Assembly (NCBI GenBank): GCA_965223585.1
Contig: CBDCWW010000009.1
Location: forward strand, 310,001-374,000
Direction: 5' to 3'
Length of the DNA: 64,000 bases
Source of the DNA: CBDCVN01 sp965223585
GTDB lineage: Bacteria > Deinococcota > Deinococci > Deinococcales > Trueperaceae
The notes under the pieces were generated by a model that ran no database searches, had not been told where the DNA came from, and saw nothing but the letters and a program-made list of their open reading frames with translations. Position numbers and translations under genes: made by a program. Below, in pieces: positions 44,862-54,531 of this stretch (the first letter of the stretch is position 1; the number at the start of each line of letters is the position of its first letter).

Positions 44862-46435
44862 TAGCATTTTTCTTTTTGACCTGATACAAATACAGTAAAT
44901 GCTCTTATGAAACGGGATTTTCGATCTCTCATAAAATCATATTAAAGTCTTACAAACAGTAAAAATGTTTCTTACTGGTGATTTATCTAAAATGAAAACA
45001 TACTTTTGCATTTATAAGAAATTAAAGTTGTGAATATTTGAATAAATATTTATTGTAACATCCTTCCATAGGTGGGTGATTTGAATAACCACAGTGCCTG
45101 AACCAAGCTTGAGCATCATTGGCATTAACTGTTTCCAGAGCTTTCTTAACTGAAGAATTAAACTTCTTTTTGTCCCAAGCCTCTAATGTACGTAGATGGG
45201 ACTTTACCTTTGACCAACAATGCTCTATAGGATTGAACTCAGGGCTATATGGTGGCAAGTAGATCAGTTTAGCGCCTCTGCCTTCTATTAACTCACGTAC
45301 CTTTTTTACAATATGTGCTGGTGAATTATCCATCAAAACTATTTGCCCTACTTTCAATACTGGACATAATACTTCTTCTAGAAATACTGTAAACACTTTT
45401 CCTGTTATACCTCCATCCACACAGAAATTAGCAATTACCCCCTCTAGAGTAATTGCTCCTATCAAATTTGCAAACTTATGCTTCTTGCTTGGTACAGAAC
45501 TATATGCCCTTTCCCCTCTCTTTGAGCGAGCATAAATTCTAGTCATGTTTAGATACAGACCTGTTTCATCAATAAATACAAGCCTATTTGCTTTAATTGC
45601 TTTCTGCAAACGTAAAAATGCTTTGCGTTTGACTACAATGTCTTCTCGATCTTGCTCTTTGGCACGTAAAGTCTTTTTTTATAGGTCAGACCAATCTTTT
45701 TGATTGCCCTCCACATACTAGCAGTGCTAACTTTGGTTTTAGTCTTTTTTTCAAAGGCTGTACAGAATTCAATTAAAGTCATGTCTGCTTTGTTTTGTAG
45801 CAAAGTTTTTACTAGTAACAATTGCTTAGCGGCTACAGCAGGTTTACGACCAGCAACATACTCTTTAGGGAGCAAATTACCCTGTTGTTGGTAAAGCTTA
45901 AGGTACTGATGAACAGTGGTTGGGCTAACCAAAAAACGTTGTGCTATTTCACGTATAGAACCTTCGCCATCTAGGTAAGATTGAACAATGCGTTGTCGCA
46001 AATCCAAGGAATAGCTTGCCATAAGGAAAAAGGATAACTCAGATTAGCTTATCGGGACAATAAGAAGTAATTCTGTAGATTTATTGATTAAGACGATTAA
46101 AAAAGAGGAATATTTTCAGAAGGGGGATTTTTATTAGAAAAAATTCTAATGTAGCGTCAATGCTAAACGATGTTTTTAGTTATTACCAGCACAACATAAA
46201 CCAAGGGTAGGTTTTACGGAAAGCTGCTCCCCACGATAAATCCAAGGACATTCTTATAGGCATAAAAATGAGAATATTTGCGTTTTAGGAAATTCAATGA
46301 AAACACCAACAAACCCCTTATAGAACAATTATAAGGGTGGTTTCAGTATAGGAGAGAATTACTCAAATTTTTTCTAAAATTGTTCAAATCAGGGGTTTTG
46401 CCGATACTTGTACCAGATCAAATAGAAAAACGCTA
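44862..46435 (-). mobile_element. IS630-type insertion sequence IS-B, copy 2
   Basis: 1,574 bp, same ends as copy 1 (TAGC...GCTA in 30-bp imperfect inverted repeats), flanked by TA (44860-44861 and 46436-46437). It truncates the secreted-protein pseudogene on its right; the stop codon of that frame is now supplied by the IS end. Confidence 0.88.
45022..46022 (-). CDS. IS-B transposase, copy 2
   Basis: Same ORFA/ORFB structure as at 4058-5058, seven-A slip site at 45674-45680. The predicted proteins match copy 1; the single base difference seen (46014, A to G) is silent in the Tyr-Ser-Leu region at the ORFA N-terminus. Confidence 0.9.
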
Positions 46436-47308
46436 TATAGAACGTCCTCCCATATCTATTTGCCACAAAAAAGAACCAGATCCATCTCTATGGTTTCCCG
46501 GATCTGTTACACTCCACATGCCCTCTAGAGTTGCTATAGTTTCCCCATTATTAGTTGTAATTTCAAATTTAACATCAGTTAGATCTCCTTCTCGCCTCAC
46601 ACCTCTTTCTGTTTCTCCCCAAGTGCCATTACCTAACGCAAGACCTGAAGGAAGAAGAGAATGTCTGATATTAATATTAATATCCCCTAGATTTGACCCA
46701 TATGTTCCTGTATAGGTCCCATTAAATTCAGACCACGTATAATTTCCCTTTAATTTAACTCACCTAATCCCCTACAAGTGAAGTTAATCTCACCCCAGTC
46801 GCGCCCAGACCATTTACCATCTAGTTTGCCAAGTTCACACATTTCAGCAAATGTCTCTCCCCCAGCATTTTCACCTTCAATTTCGGTGTCTGTTCCTCCT
46901 GTGTTTTCTCCTTCTGTGTTTCCATCTTGAGATTGAAATGTTTGCAAAAATTCTCGCAAGTCATCACAGGCAAGCAAATTTATTGAAGAATCTAAACATG
47001 CAATAAAAAGTCTATAAGTTAGACTCGAGGCCAAAATCGTTTTGTTCTATTGCTTCGACTTCTTTATTTTGTAGCCATTCAAGAAGTTCTGCTCCGACAG
47101 GTCCGAAGGCTGAGGTGTCCATATTTCCCAAGGCTGAAGAAACTTGTTCAGCTTCTTCGGCAGAATAAGCTCCTCTAGGCGTGTGCACAGCCTCTTCAAT
47201 AAAGCTCTGCCAAGCATCTAGAGACGATCCTTGAGACGGCACCGATGCAAACGTGATGTTTAATATCATTGCTAGATATATAAACAACCCCAAATAGAGT
47301 TTTTTCAT
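46436..47308 (-). pseudogene. Secreted protein gene, frameshifted and truncated by IS-B
   Basis: The 5' part (47308-47012) encodes a signal peptide (MKKLYLGLFIYLAMILNITFA) and 77 more residues. The frame then shifts near 47020 into YRLFIACLDSSINLLACDDL and a GENTGG/GENAGG acidic linker, and shifts again near 46755 into KGNYTWSEFNGTYTGTYG and ETERGVRREGDLTDVKFEIT. The last segment ends at the IS junction. The Gly-rich beta-like C-terminal part (GKWSGRDWGEI, FNGTYTG) resembles lipocalin-like secreted domains; family unknown. Two frameshifts could also be sequence errors, but the IS truncation is real. Confidence 0.6.
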
Positions 47309-47652
47309 TATATTTCCATCCTTTCATACTCTATCGCCTCACTTAAGGAGCTATCAGGAAATGACTTGCTCATTTATGCTATGACCCTCAAAGTGAGTTG
47401 TAACATTATAACATTGTAAACACAATTCAGGGAAAAATACATACAGTTGCCTCACGATTATTTTAGCCTCTATCATTGATTAGCAAGTTCAGGAAATATA
47501 TCGTGTTGTTAGCATTGTTTTATGCAGTGAATACATGTTAAATCAATCTTGACATCTTAGGGCAAAATGTAGGGGCAGACCTAAGTGTCTGACCTTTCCT
47601 GCTTGAGGAGGTCTCGAGAAGCTCGAGCAATTCCTAAAAAGATTTTATAGCA
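47309..47652. other. Gene-free stretch with a GTAGGGG repeat
   Basis: About 340 bases with no ORF. A GTAGGGGCAGAC...GTCTGACC palindromic repeat lies at 47569-47596, followed by two CTCGAG sites within 15 bp (47611-47625). Confidence 0.5.
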
Positions 47653-48825
47653 TTAAAGTGTCTTACGAAAACGCAATGTAGCAATCAAGAACATCACAAT
47701 TACAAGGATACCAAGTGCTATTAAATCGATTTGTAAGCTGACAAAACCCTCACCACGAAGCATAACACCACGTGCAACCTTTATAAAGTATCGCAAAGGC
47801 ACTGCATAAGATAGCGTTTGAAAAAACAAGTTCATACCGTCAATAGAAAAAATTAACCCAGAAAGAAATATGCTTGGAAAAAGATAGGCAATTGTGCCAA
47901 ACATTGCTTGAAGTTGGGTGTAAGTAAACGCAGAAATAACAATGCCAATACCTAATGAAACAAGTACAAAAAGTAAGGTAGACAATACTAATAACCAAAT
48001 CTCACCATCAAATGGTAAGTTAAAAACCGGTATAGCAACGATAATGATAGCAGCAGCAACTATAAGCCCTAACAGAAAGTAAGGAATAACTTTGCCTAAC
48101 ACTACAGCAAGAGGTTTAACAGGTGTGGCGATAAGCATTTCTAGTGTGCCGGATTCTCGCTCGCGGACAATTGCTAAGGTTGTAAGCATACAAGCAAGCG
48201 TTGTAATAATAAGCCCAATAAATCCGGGGATAAAATAAACGACCTCTCGACTATTAGGATTATAAAGTACATTAAGGTTAACTTTCACAGGTACAGGCAC
48301 ATCAAAATGAGAACCCACGAAAGAACGACCTGCTAGTAATCTAATTCCAATCTTTTCTGCGGCTATCAAAACGCCCCTACGGATTCTACTGCCAAGACTT
48401 GGGTCAGATCCATCTAAATGCAAAGCAATTTCTATAGTTTTATTTCCCCTTGCTTGTTCTAAGGCTCCTGCAGGAATGCTCAAGGCTGCATGCACTTGTC
48501 CAGTCTGCACTAAGTTTAGAGCTTCCTCAAAAGTCATTACTGGAAGAATCCTAAATATTGATGTTTCCTTTAGCTCATTAATAAAAGCTTCACTAATTCG
48601 ATCATTTGATGCATCATAAACCACTAGAGGTAAACTCTGCGCAGGTTTATCTAGTACAAAACCAACTAAGAAAAGAATTACTAAAGGGAAAATTAGAGAA
48701 AGACTCAATAAGATAGGATCGTGCTTTAAATGCCAAAACTCTTTACGTGTTACTGCACGCATCTGTTGCCAAAAAACAGTATTATTTTTTGTTACTTCAA
48801 CTGCTTCCTTTTGCTTATTATTCAC
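47653..48825 (-). CDS. ABC-2-type permease (YbhS/YhhJ-like)
   Basis: 390 residues from GTG 48825, overlapping the ATPase stop (GTGA). One N-terminal TM (DPILLSLSLIFPLVILFLVG), a large extracytoplasmic domain (LPLVVYDASNDRISEAFINE), and five C-terminal TM helices with VRERESGTLEMLIATPVKPL, the ABC-2 signature. Exporter; drug or lipid substrate unknown. It forms a two-gene operon with the upstream ATPase. No HlyD-like gene is adjacent. Confidence 0.9.
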   Translation of the reverse strand: MNNKQKEAVEVTKNNTVFWQQMRAVTRKEFWHLKHDPILLSLSLIFPLVILFLVGFVLDKPAQSLPLVVYDASNDRISEAFINELKETSIFRILPVMTFEEALNLVQTGQVHAALSIPAGALEQARGNKTIEIALHLDGSDPSLGSRIRRGVLIAAEKIGIRLLAGRSFVGSHFDVPVPVKVNLNVLYNPNSREVVYFIPGFIGLIITTLACMLTTLAIVRERESGTLEMLIATPVKPLAVVLGKVIPYFLLGLIVAAAIIIVAIPVFNLPFDGEIWLLVLSTLLFVLVSLGIGIVISAFTYTQLQAMFGTIAYLFPSIFLSGLIFSIDGMNLFFQTLSYAVPLRYFIKVARGVMLRGEGFVSLQIDLIALGILVIVMFLIATLRFRKTL

Positions 48826-49724
48826 TCTTGATTTTCCTTCTGGGTGAACATAATAAAAGCATCTTCTAAATCAGGTGAAACAGCCTTTAAAGAAGCGTCA
48901 AGAATTTTTCCAACATTTAATGGTTGTTTTGTAGCAAGCTTCACGCTGTTACCGCGTAGCCACACATCTTGGACGTTTGGTAATTGCTTAGCAGCATGAA
49001 ATCCAGCCAAAGGATCTTTGGGCTCAAATAAGTAAAAATAGCCTGCTGTACTTTCTATAAGGGTTTTAGGGGTGCCATATGCTAGCAACTTACCTGCAGA
49101 AAGCATACCCACATAATGACAATATTCAGCCTCTGCCATATAGTGTGTACTTACAAAAACGGTAATACCTTCGGCATTAAGTGAGTAAATCAAGTCCCAT
49201 AATTCCATTCTGCCAACAGGATCAAGATTGGCTGTTGGTTCATCTAGAAAGATGATGGTTGGTTCATGTACAATAGCAGTGGCTATTAGAAGTCGCTGAC
49301 GCCAACCGCCTGAGAGTTGTTTTGCTGGGACCTTTCGCAATGCCATTAAACTAAGACGATCTAAGACCTGTTCAACAGCTGCTTTTGCACGCTTAGCTTC
49401 GAAGTAAAGTTCAGCAATAAAAAGTAGGTTTTCCTCAACACTCAGGTCAGTATAAATACTTACTCCTTGACCTGCATAGCCAATATGTGCCTTAACTTTA
49501 TCGGGTTGATCAAGTCCAATGCCAGCAACCATTGCCGTGCCACTTGTAGGTGCGATTATACCACAGAGCATTCGGATGGTTGTAGTTTTACCTGAACCAT
49601 TGGGCCCTACATAGCCAAATACAATACCTGAAGGCACATTAAAAGTGAGTTTATCAACTGCTGTAACGCTAAGTCTACCTTGACGGAAAATCTTGCTGAG
49701 GTTAGAGGTTTCAATTGCGTTCAT
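48822..49724 (-). CDS. ABC transporter ATP-binding protein (YbhF/CcmA-like)
   Basis: 300 residues. Seen: Walker A YVGPNGSGKTTTIRMLCG, signature LSGGWRQRLLIATAIVHEP, Walker B IIFLDEPTANLDPVGR, and H-loop FVSTHYMAEAEYC. C-terminal about 80 residues are the usual DUF4162-like extension. It energises the ABC-2 permease whose GTG start overlaps its stop. Confidence 0.92.
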   Translation of the reverse strand: MNAIETSNLSKIFRQGRLSVTAVDKLTFNVPSGIVFGYVGPNGSGKTTTIRMLCGIIAPTSGTAMVAGIGLDQPDKVKAHIGYAGQGVSIYTDLSVEENLLFIAELYFEAKRAKAAVEQVLDRLSLMALRKVPAKQLSGGWRQRLLIATAIVHEPTIIFLDEPTANLDPVGRMELWDLIYSLNAEGITVFVSTHYMAEAEYCHYVGMLSAGKLLAYGTPKTLIESTAGYFYLFEPKDPLAGFHAAKQLPNVQDVWLRGNSVKLATKQPLNVGKILDASLKAVSPDLEDAFIMFTQKENQE

Positions 49725-49916
49725 TAGTATCTAATGTTCTGAGTTTTGCTAGAATATACGACACACTAACAATTTGAATGTTATGTTTCAAGCTTATTTT
49801 ACACTTTCTTAATTCTAACAGATTTTGTGCTACTGACGGTTTTCTTTATATAAAATTGAATTCCAGAAAGAAAACTCCTAAAGCTCTTTCACAAAAAAGT
49901 GATTAGGGAAATCACG

Positions 49917-50042
49917 ATGCAGGATGCCTACATTAACATCACATTTGCCTTGGTAGGTGCTTGTCTAATAACAGTATGTCAGAAAAAATCCTACACAGCA
50001 TGTCAGAGTATTACTGATGAGTTAGGAAGAGTGATCGCCTAG
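49917..50042 (+). CDS. Possible 41-residue peptide
   Basis: ATG 49917, AGGG about 9 nt upstream, 41 sense codons: MQDAYINITFALVGACLITV then CQKKSYTACQSITDELGRVI. One hydrophobic segment with three Cys in the first half. No homologue recalled; low confidence. Confidence 0.25.
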   Translation: MQDAYINITFALVGACLITVCQKKSYTACQSITDELGRVIA

Positions 50043-50102
50043 AATAAAATAACTCTGAGTAGTAAATACTTTTAATCAACTACTTCTAGAGGGAGGAGAC
50101 TT

Positions 50103-50294
50103 ATGAAAATTTTAAATGGTGTTTTGGTTGTTGGACTGATATTAACTTTATCTAGCTGTGGCCTATTTGATTCTGGATCTGATTCTGGGTCTGACCAAAA
50201 AGATTCTAATCCAAGAAAGGGTTCTGGTGAAATAAAAAGCTATAATGGTGGTAATACCCACGCCAAAGTGAGTCATATTACCAACTCACGCTAA
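50103..50294 (+). CDS. Small lipoprotein
   Basis: 63 residues; GGGAGGAG precedes ATG. Signal VLVVGLILTLSSC with lipobox (LSS-C), then a Ser/Asp/Gly-rich tether (GLFDSGSDSGSDQKDSNPRK) and a short tail. No recognisable mature domain. It may be the 5' stub of a lipoprotein gene interrupted by the transposase region that follows, since a 5'-truncated lipoprotein-like gene lies at 52253. Confidence 0.6.
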   Translation: MKILNGVLVVGLILTLSSCGLFDSGSDSGSDQKDSNPRKGSGEIKSYNGGNTHAKVSHITNSR

Positions 50295-50374
50295 CACATT
50301 TCAAAAAACTGATTCAGTACGACACAATTGCTAAATAGTTGAAACGAGGGCACCATACATAAAGTATAGTACCC

Positions 50375-51817
50375 ATGCAAGAAATACAATATATTTTACA
50401 ATGCCTTAGCCCAGCTCTTGATAAAACAACCCTAAATCAGCTAACAACAATTGTTTTAGCAATGCTATCTATGACTGGTCGTGTCACGATGCTTGGTATC
50501 TCTCGATGGACTTTTGGTCTTAGTGGTAGTTATCGTACGGTACAACGTTTCTTTAGCACCAATATTTGCTGGCTATACCTCAACTGGTACTTATTTCGTA
50601 ACCATGTTTATGACCCTGATGATACCTACTTACTAGCAGGTGATGAAGTAGTAATTACTAAATCAGGTAAAGAGACTTTTGGAATTGATAGATTCTTCAG
50701 TTCTCTTTTTAATCGTGTAGTGAGGAGTATTTGCTTCTTTAGTTTATCACTGGTTAGTGTTAAAGACCGCACTGCTTACCCAATACTTAATAAGCAAATT
50801 GTACGTACTGATCAAGAAGAAGGCAATGAACCAGAGCAAAAGGAGTCTCAAGACAAGAACAATACGGGGCAGGAAGAAGCTAAAAGAGAAACACAAGATA
50901 AATCACAAGATAACAGTAAGGGTAAGGCAAAAAAGAGCAAAAGCAATAATCATAAACAACAAAAGCAGAAAAATAAAAAGAAGGCAGGACGTCCAAAAGG
51001 TAGCAAAAATAAAGACAAAGTCAATGTGAAACTACCAGTACATCTAGTATTTATAAAAACGATGATAATGCTAGTTCTGAACATATTCTTACTAAGAATG
51101 GGTATTCAGTATTTATTACTAGATGGGGCCTTTGGCGATAACAACAGCTTACAAATGGCAAGAATGTGTGGACTGTTCTTAATTAGCAAATTAAGAGTTG
51201 ACTCAGCATTGTACTTTCTCTATGAAGGGAAGCAAAATAAACGAGGAAGGAAACGCAAATATGGAGAAAAGATAGATTACAAGAAGATACCTAAGGAATA
51301 TCTTGAGAGTAGCACAGTAGATCTAAAAAAGAAGATTCGTACAGATATCTATCAAATGACAATGTTACACAAGGAATTTGGACAGTCTTTGAATGTAGTA
51401 GTAATAGTTAAAACCAGTATAGTAACAGGAGAAAGTAAGCATGTAATCTTATTCAGCAGTGATCTGAACATATCATACGAAAAATTAATAGACTACTACA
51501 GTTTACGTTTCCAAATAGAATTTACCTTCAGAGACGCTAAGCAATATTGGGGATTAGAAGATTTTATGAACATAAAGGAACAGCAGATAAACAATGCAGC
51601 AAACCTAGCAATGTTTATGGTGCTATTCTCAAAAGTGCTGTTAAAAAAACTAAGGTCTCAGCATCCTAATTGGAGTGTTTTGGATCTTAAAGCACACTTT
51701 AGGTCGTTCAGGTACGTACTTGAAATATTAAAACTATTTCCCAGAAACCTTGATCCTATTTTAATTCGACAACTCCTGAACAATGTTCCCAATTTGGGAG
51801 CTATTCATGATTCATAA
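50375..51817 (+). CDS. IS4-superfamily transposase with a charged insertion
   Basis: 480 residues. DDE elements: DDTYLLAGDEVVITKSGKET (first Asp), LLLDGAFGDNNSLQMA (second Asp), and YYSLRFQIEFTFRDAKQYWG (the Y-(2)-R-(3)-E-(6)-K signature of IS4-type enzymes). Residues about 145-215 are an unusual Glu/Gln/Lys-rich tract (EEGNEPEQKESQDKNNTGQE to KKAGRPKGSKNKDKVN) with an AT-hook-like GRPKG core. I could not find convincing terminal inverted repeats or a target duplication, so element borders are not given. Confidence 0.8.
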   Translation: MQEIQYILQCLSPALDKTTLNQLTTIVLAMLSMTGRVTMLGISRWTFGLSGSYRTVQRFFSTNICWLYLNWYLFRNHVYDPDDTYLLAGDEVVITKSGKETFGIDRFFSSLFNRVVRSICFFSLSLVSVKDRTAYPILNKQIVRTDQEEGNEPEQKESQDKNNTGQEEAKRETQDKSQDNSKGKAKKSKSNNHKQQKQKNKKKAGRPKGSKNKDKVNVKLPVHLVFIKTMIMLVLNIFLLRMGIQYLLLDGAFGDNNSLQMARMCGLFLISKLRVDSALYFLYEGKQNKRGRKRKYGEKIDYKKIPKEYLESSTVDLKKKIRTDIYQMTMLHKEFGQSLNVVVIVKTSIVTGESKHVILFSSDLNISYEKLIDYYSLRFQIEFTFRDAKQYWGLEDFMNIKEQQINNAANLAMFMVLFSKVLLKKLRSQHPNWSVLDLKAHFRSFRYVLEILKLFPRNLDPILIRQLLNNVPNLGAIHDS

Positions 51818-51890
51818 ATAGCAAAGTGAATTGTTTTGGAGTTGCCTTTTTATAGAACTGGGCTCCTAATACCTCAGTTTTCAAATAAGT

Positions 51891-52196
51891 CTGGAATTAC
51901 GCACCCCTTAAAGAATCAGTTCCAGACAGGATATTTCTCATATGCCTTTGTGAAGATGTGTTCAGGAATAGTTTATCCTCTTAAAATGTAAACACTGTTC
52001 CAAACAGATTTAGGTATAATCTGAAGGAAAGTATAAGTGTAAAATTACCTCAAAAAGTTTTAAGAGGCATTTTGAGGTGGGTAAAATCACTGTGCAGAAA
52101 ACCATAAAAATGATTTTGCTTCAGGGACACATCTTTTGGTGCGTGACTGATAAAAACCTTTATCCAGACGAATCATTAAAACTTGCGTAATTCCAG
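51891..52196. repeat. MITE-like element with CTGGAATTACGCA ends
   Basis: CTGGAATTACGCA (51891-51903) and its exact complement (52184-52196) bound about 306 bp without an ORF. It lies between the transposase and the 5'-truncated lipoprotein-like gene. It could be a non-autonomous element or part of a larger insertion with the transposase. Confidence 0.45.
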
Positions 52197-52252
52197 ATAA
52201 GTTTAACTTTCCATAAAGCGCTTCTGTTTTGTGATTGAGAATGTCATAGGTA

Positions 52253-52834
52253 TTGGGTGGGGCACAAGATTTATTTGCTCCTAATTTAGAGATTGACGAT
52301 AACGTAAGCAGTTTAGCTATTGGTCATAAGGTGGGTACTATAGATAGCAATGGTAAATTTGAATTTGAGTTACCTGAAACCTTAACCCCTCAAGAGACAG
52401 TAACAGAGTTGTTTGTTCTTAATGAGTGTAGTAGTTTAGAAATAAGTAATGGGGATGCAAAAGGGAGTACTGTAGGGTATCTTGAGGTAGGTGTTGATAC
52501 TGGCATTCTTATGCAAGCCTCTTCACAGGAAGCGGTATTTAGGATTTTTGCACTTATTTTTGGTGCTAGGCTAAAAAAAGGTGATAGCTCTATATTCCGT
52601 TATTATTTAGATGCCGATGTTAGCATAAAAGGGGAATGTGAAGAGGTTGGTAATGATAACATAGCAAATTATGACCTTAATCTTAAGAAAGGTTGGAATT
52701 TTGTTTTGTTTACAGTAACAGAATTTATAAGTTTAGAGAATTTTACAGCTGAGTTCGAGACCAAAGACACCACCAATCTGGAATGGTTCTTTTTTCGACC
52801 TTTTGACGTTTTTGGTGTGCAAGAAACAGATTAG
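52253..52834 (+). pseudogene. 5'-truncated secreted/lipoprotein-like gene
   Basis: 193 codons open from TTG 52253 with no SD site and an in-frame stop 2 codons upstream. The protein starts mid-domain (WEVGGAQ-like GGAQDLFAPNLEIDDNVSSL) and shows KVGTIDSNGKFEFELPETL and LKKGWNFVLF, typical of the mature part of Deinococcus-type lipoproteins that normally begin with a signal peptide. The missing 5' end fits damage by the adjacent MITE-like element or transposase. If translated, the product would stay in the cytoplasm. Confidence 0.5.
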
Positions 52835-52884
52835 TATAAATATTGTAAATTCAGGCCCTTAAAACACATCCAGAGCCAAATACA

Positions 52885-53349
52885 TTGGTTAAATTCATGT
52901 TTGTCAAACGATTACAACTCCTAGTGTTTGGCTTACTAAGCCTTCTAGTAGGTACTTTAGTTTATCTATTTACCCGCCCACCACATAGCACTTACTTCCT
53001 GCCAGAGGAATTAACCTTTTACCAACACATTCCCAAGAGTTTATTAACTCTAACAGGTAGTTTGCCATCATTTTGCCATATTGTTGGGTTTTCCCTTTTA
53101 GTATTAGCCCTTCAACCTAGCTCAAAGTACATAAGCATAACTTGCTTATTTTGGTTGTTGGTGAATGTTCTATTTGAGTTAAGCCAGCATTCACACTTTG
53201 CTGGCCAACTTGCTAGCATTAACTTACCCTTCTTAGGTTCTATAAAGAATTATGCTAAGCATGGAATATTTGATCTAGGAGACATTCTTGCTGCTATTTT
53301 AGGTGGTATTGTTGCTTACACGCTTGCAAAATCTATAATTGAGGAGTAG
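52885..53349 (+). CDS. VanZ-like membrane protein
   Basis: 154 residues with four predicted TM helices (LQLLVFGLLSLLVGTLVYLF, HIVGFSLLVLALQ, ITCLFWLLVNVLFEL, DILAAILGGIVAYTLA). The pattern FELSQH...FDLGDILAAILGGIVAY is the VanZ-like signature (E--Q then D-----GG---Y). Function of most VanZ-like proteins is unknown. It ends 4 nt before the next gene, so the two form an operon. Confidence 0.65.
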   Translation: MVKFMFVKRLQLLVFGLLSLLVGTLVYLFTRPPHSTYFLPEELTFYQHIPKSLLTLTGSLPSFCHIVGFSLLVLALQPSSKYISITCLFWLLVNVLFELSQHSHFAGQLASINLPFLGSIKNYAKHGIFDLGDILAAILGGIVAYTLAKSIIEE

Positions 53350-53353
53350 AAAC

Positions 53354-54073
53354 ATGAAAAGATCTCACATTTATATTATAAACGGTTTGCTATTGAGCAT
53401 TGTTATCGCAATAGGACTTTTGAGTATATTGGCTACTAGTTCATTTTTTTCACCACCATTTTATTCCCTATATACTCATCCATCCATTGTATGTAAGGGT
53501 AGTGAAACCACACTGATATGGGAAAATGCCAGCACAGAAGATGCCTCAAGGGTTACCCTTAGTGCTTCTCCACTCGAGAACCTAAGTCCAAAACTAGATC
53601 GAAAAAAAGTTGAGCTTACTGGTCGATTAAAAGTACAGGTTTTAGGGGAAGTCACTGTTAGTTTGGATGCTCGGCCTAAAAATGGTATATATCAAGACCA
53701 AGTGACAATTAATCTTGTTCCTCAAGAAGTATGTCAATCTTTCTCATTCAATCCAATGGGATTTTATGAAGGCACAATTGAAATTAGTTCCCCTCAAGAA
53801 GAAACTTTAGAGAAGTGGATTGACATTATCTGGTCAGACTCCTTCAAACAATTAAGTGTAGAAATGGGCTCCAGATTTGATTCTAGGCTTGACCCTGTAG
53901 AGTTAACATTAATTTGTGATGATCTTACTGAAAATAAAGAACTTAGCTGTACAGTACCTAGTAGTGATGTTATTACTTTAGCAGGAAAGTTTACTGATAG
54001 TGGATTTGAAGGTAATTACAAGGAAAAAGGAACAGACCCTCAAGAAGGCACCTTTAACTTTTTGAAACAATAA
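53354..54073 (+). CDS. Membrane-anchored extracytoplasmic protein, unknown
   Basis: 239 residues from ATG 53354 (GAGGAG 7 nt upstream, inside the end of the previous gene). One N-terminal TM/signal anchor (NGLLLSIVIAIGLLSILATS), then about 200 residues of beta-rich sequence with four Cys (SIVCKGSETTLIWENAS, VPQEVCQSF, LICDD, LSCTVPSSD). The last 100 residues (FYEGTIEISS to GTFNFLKQ) resemble the small lipocalin-like domain found in secreted proteins. Family not recognised. Confidence 0.6.
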   Translation: MKRSHIYIINGLLLSIVIAIGLLSILATSSFFSPPFYSLYTHPSIVCKGSETTLIWENASTEDASRVTLSASPLENLSPKLDRKKVELTGRLKVQVLGEVTVSLDARPKNGIYQDQVTINLVPQEVCQSFSFNPMGFYEGTIEISSPQEETLEKWIDIIWSDSFKQLSVEMGSRFDSRLDPVELTLICDDLTENKELSCTVPSSDVITLAGKFTDSGFEGNYKEKGTDPQEGTFNFLKQ

Positions 54074-54231
54074 GCGGCAAAACCACCTTGCACAAGGGGG
54101 GCTTGCTGCTTGTATCTTTATTGTCTCATACCTTAATAATCTCAAATCCTGTGTCTTGCAAGCTTGCAGGATGTATTGTCTTAAACTATCCTGAGAATGG
54201 TTGAATAAAAGTAAATTAGGAGGAGTATAAA

Positions 54232-54423
54232 ATGAATAAGATAAATAAAGAAAACGATAAGAGCACATGGGTCATTGGTGGAACAACACTTATTGGTATA
54301 GGTATTGGATTCATTTTCCTTTTCCTTAAGCAATCAAGCCTATTATTTGTTGCATCTATACTCATAGGAATAGGAGTTGGTCTTGTGATAACTCCTTTAA
54401 TTTCCAGAGAAAAAGATAAATAG
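54232..54423 (+). CDS. Small two-TM membrane protein
   Basis: 63 residues; AGGAGGAG lies 8 nt before ATG. Charged N-terminus (NKINKENDKS) then two TM helices (WVIGGTTLIGIGIGFIFLFL and LFVASILIGIGVGLVITPLI) and a charged tail. Family unknown. Confidence 0.6.
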   Translation: MNKINKENDKSTWVIGGTTLIGIGIGFIFLFLKQSSLLFVASILIGIGVGLVITPLISREKDK

Positions 54424-54531
54424 AACTATTAAAGAGGCATTTAGATGGTTAAAGATGGATTTCAATAACAGGCAATAAGTAAAGTCAAGAAGAGTAAAGC
54501 GGTCTTGGAATAGAAAAAAGGAGAAAATACG

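Noticed and set aside
46380..46715. 111-codon plus-strand ORF spanning the right end of IS-B copy 2
   Set aside because: It joins IS non-coding sequence to the antisense of the broken secreted gene.
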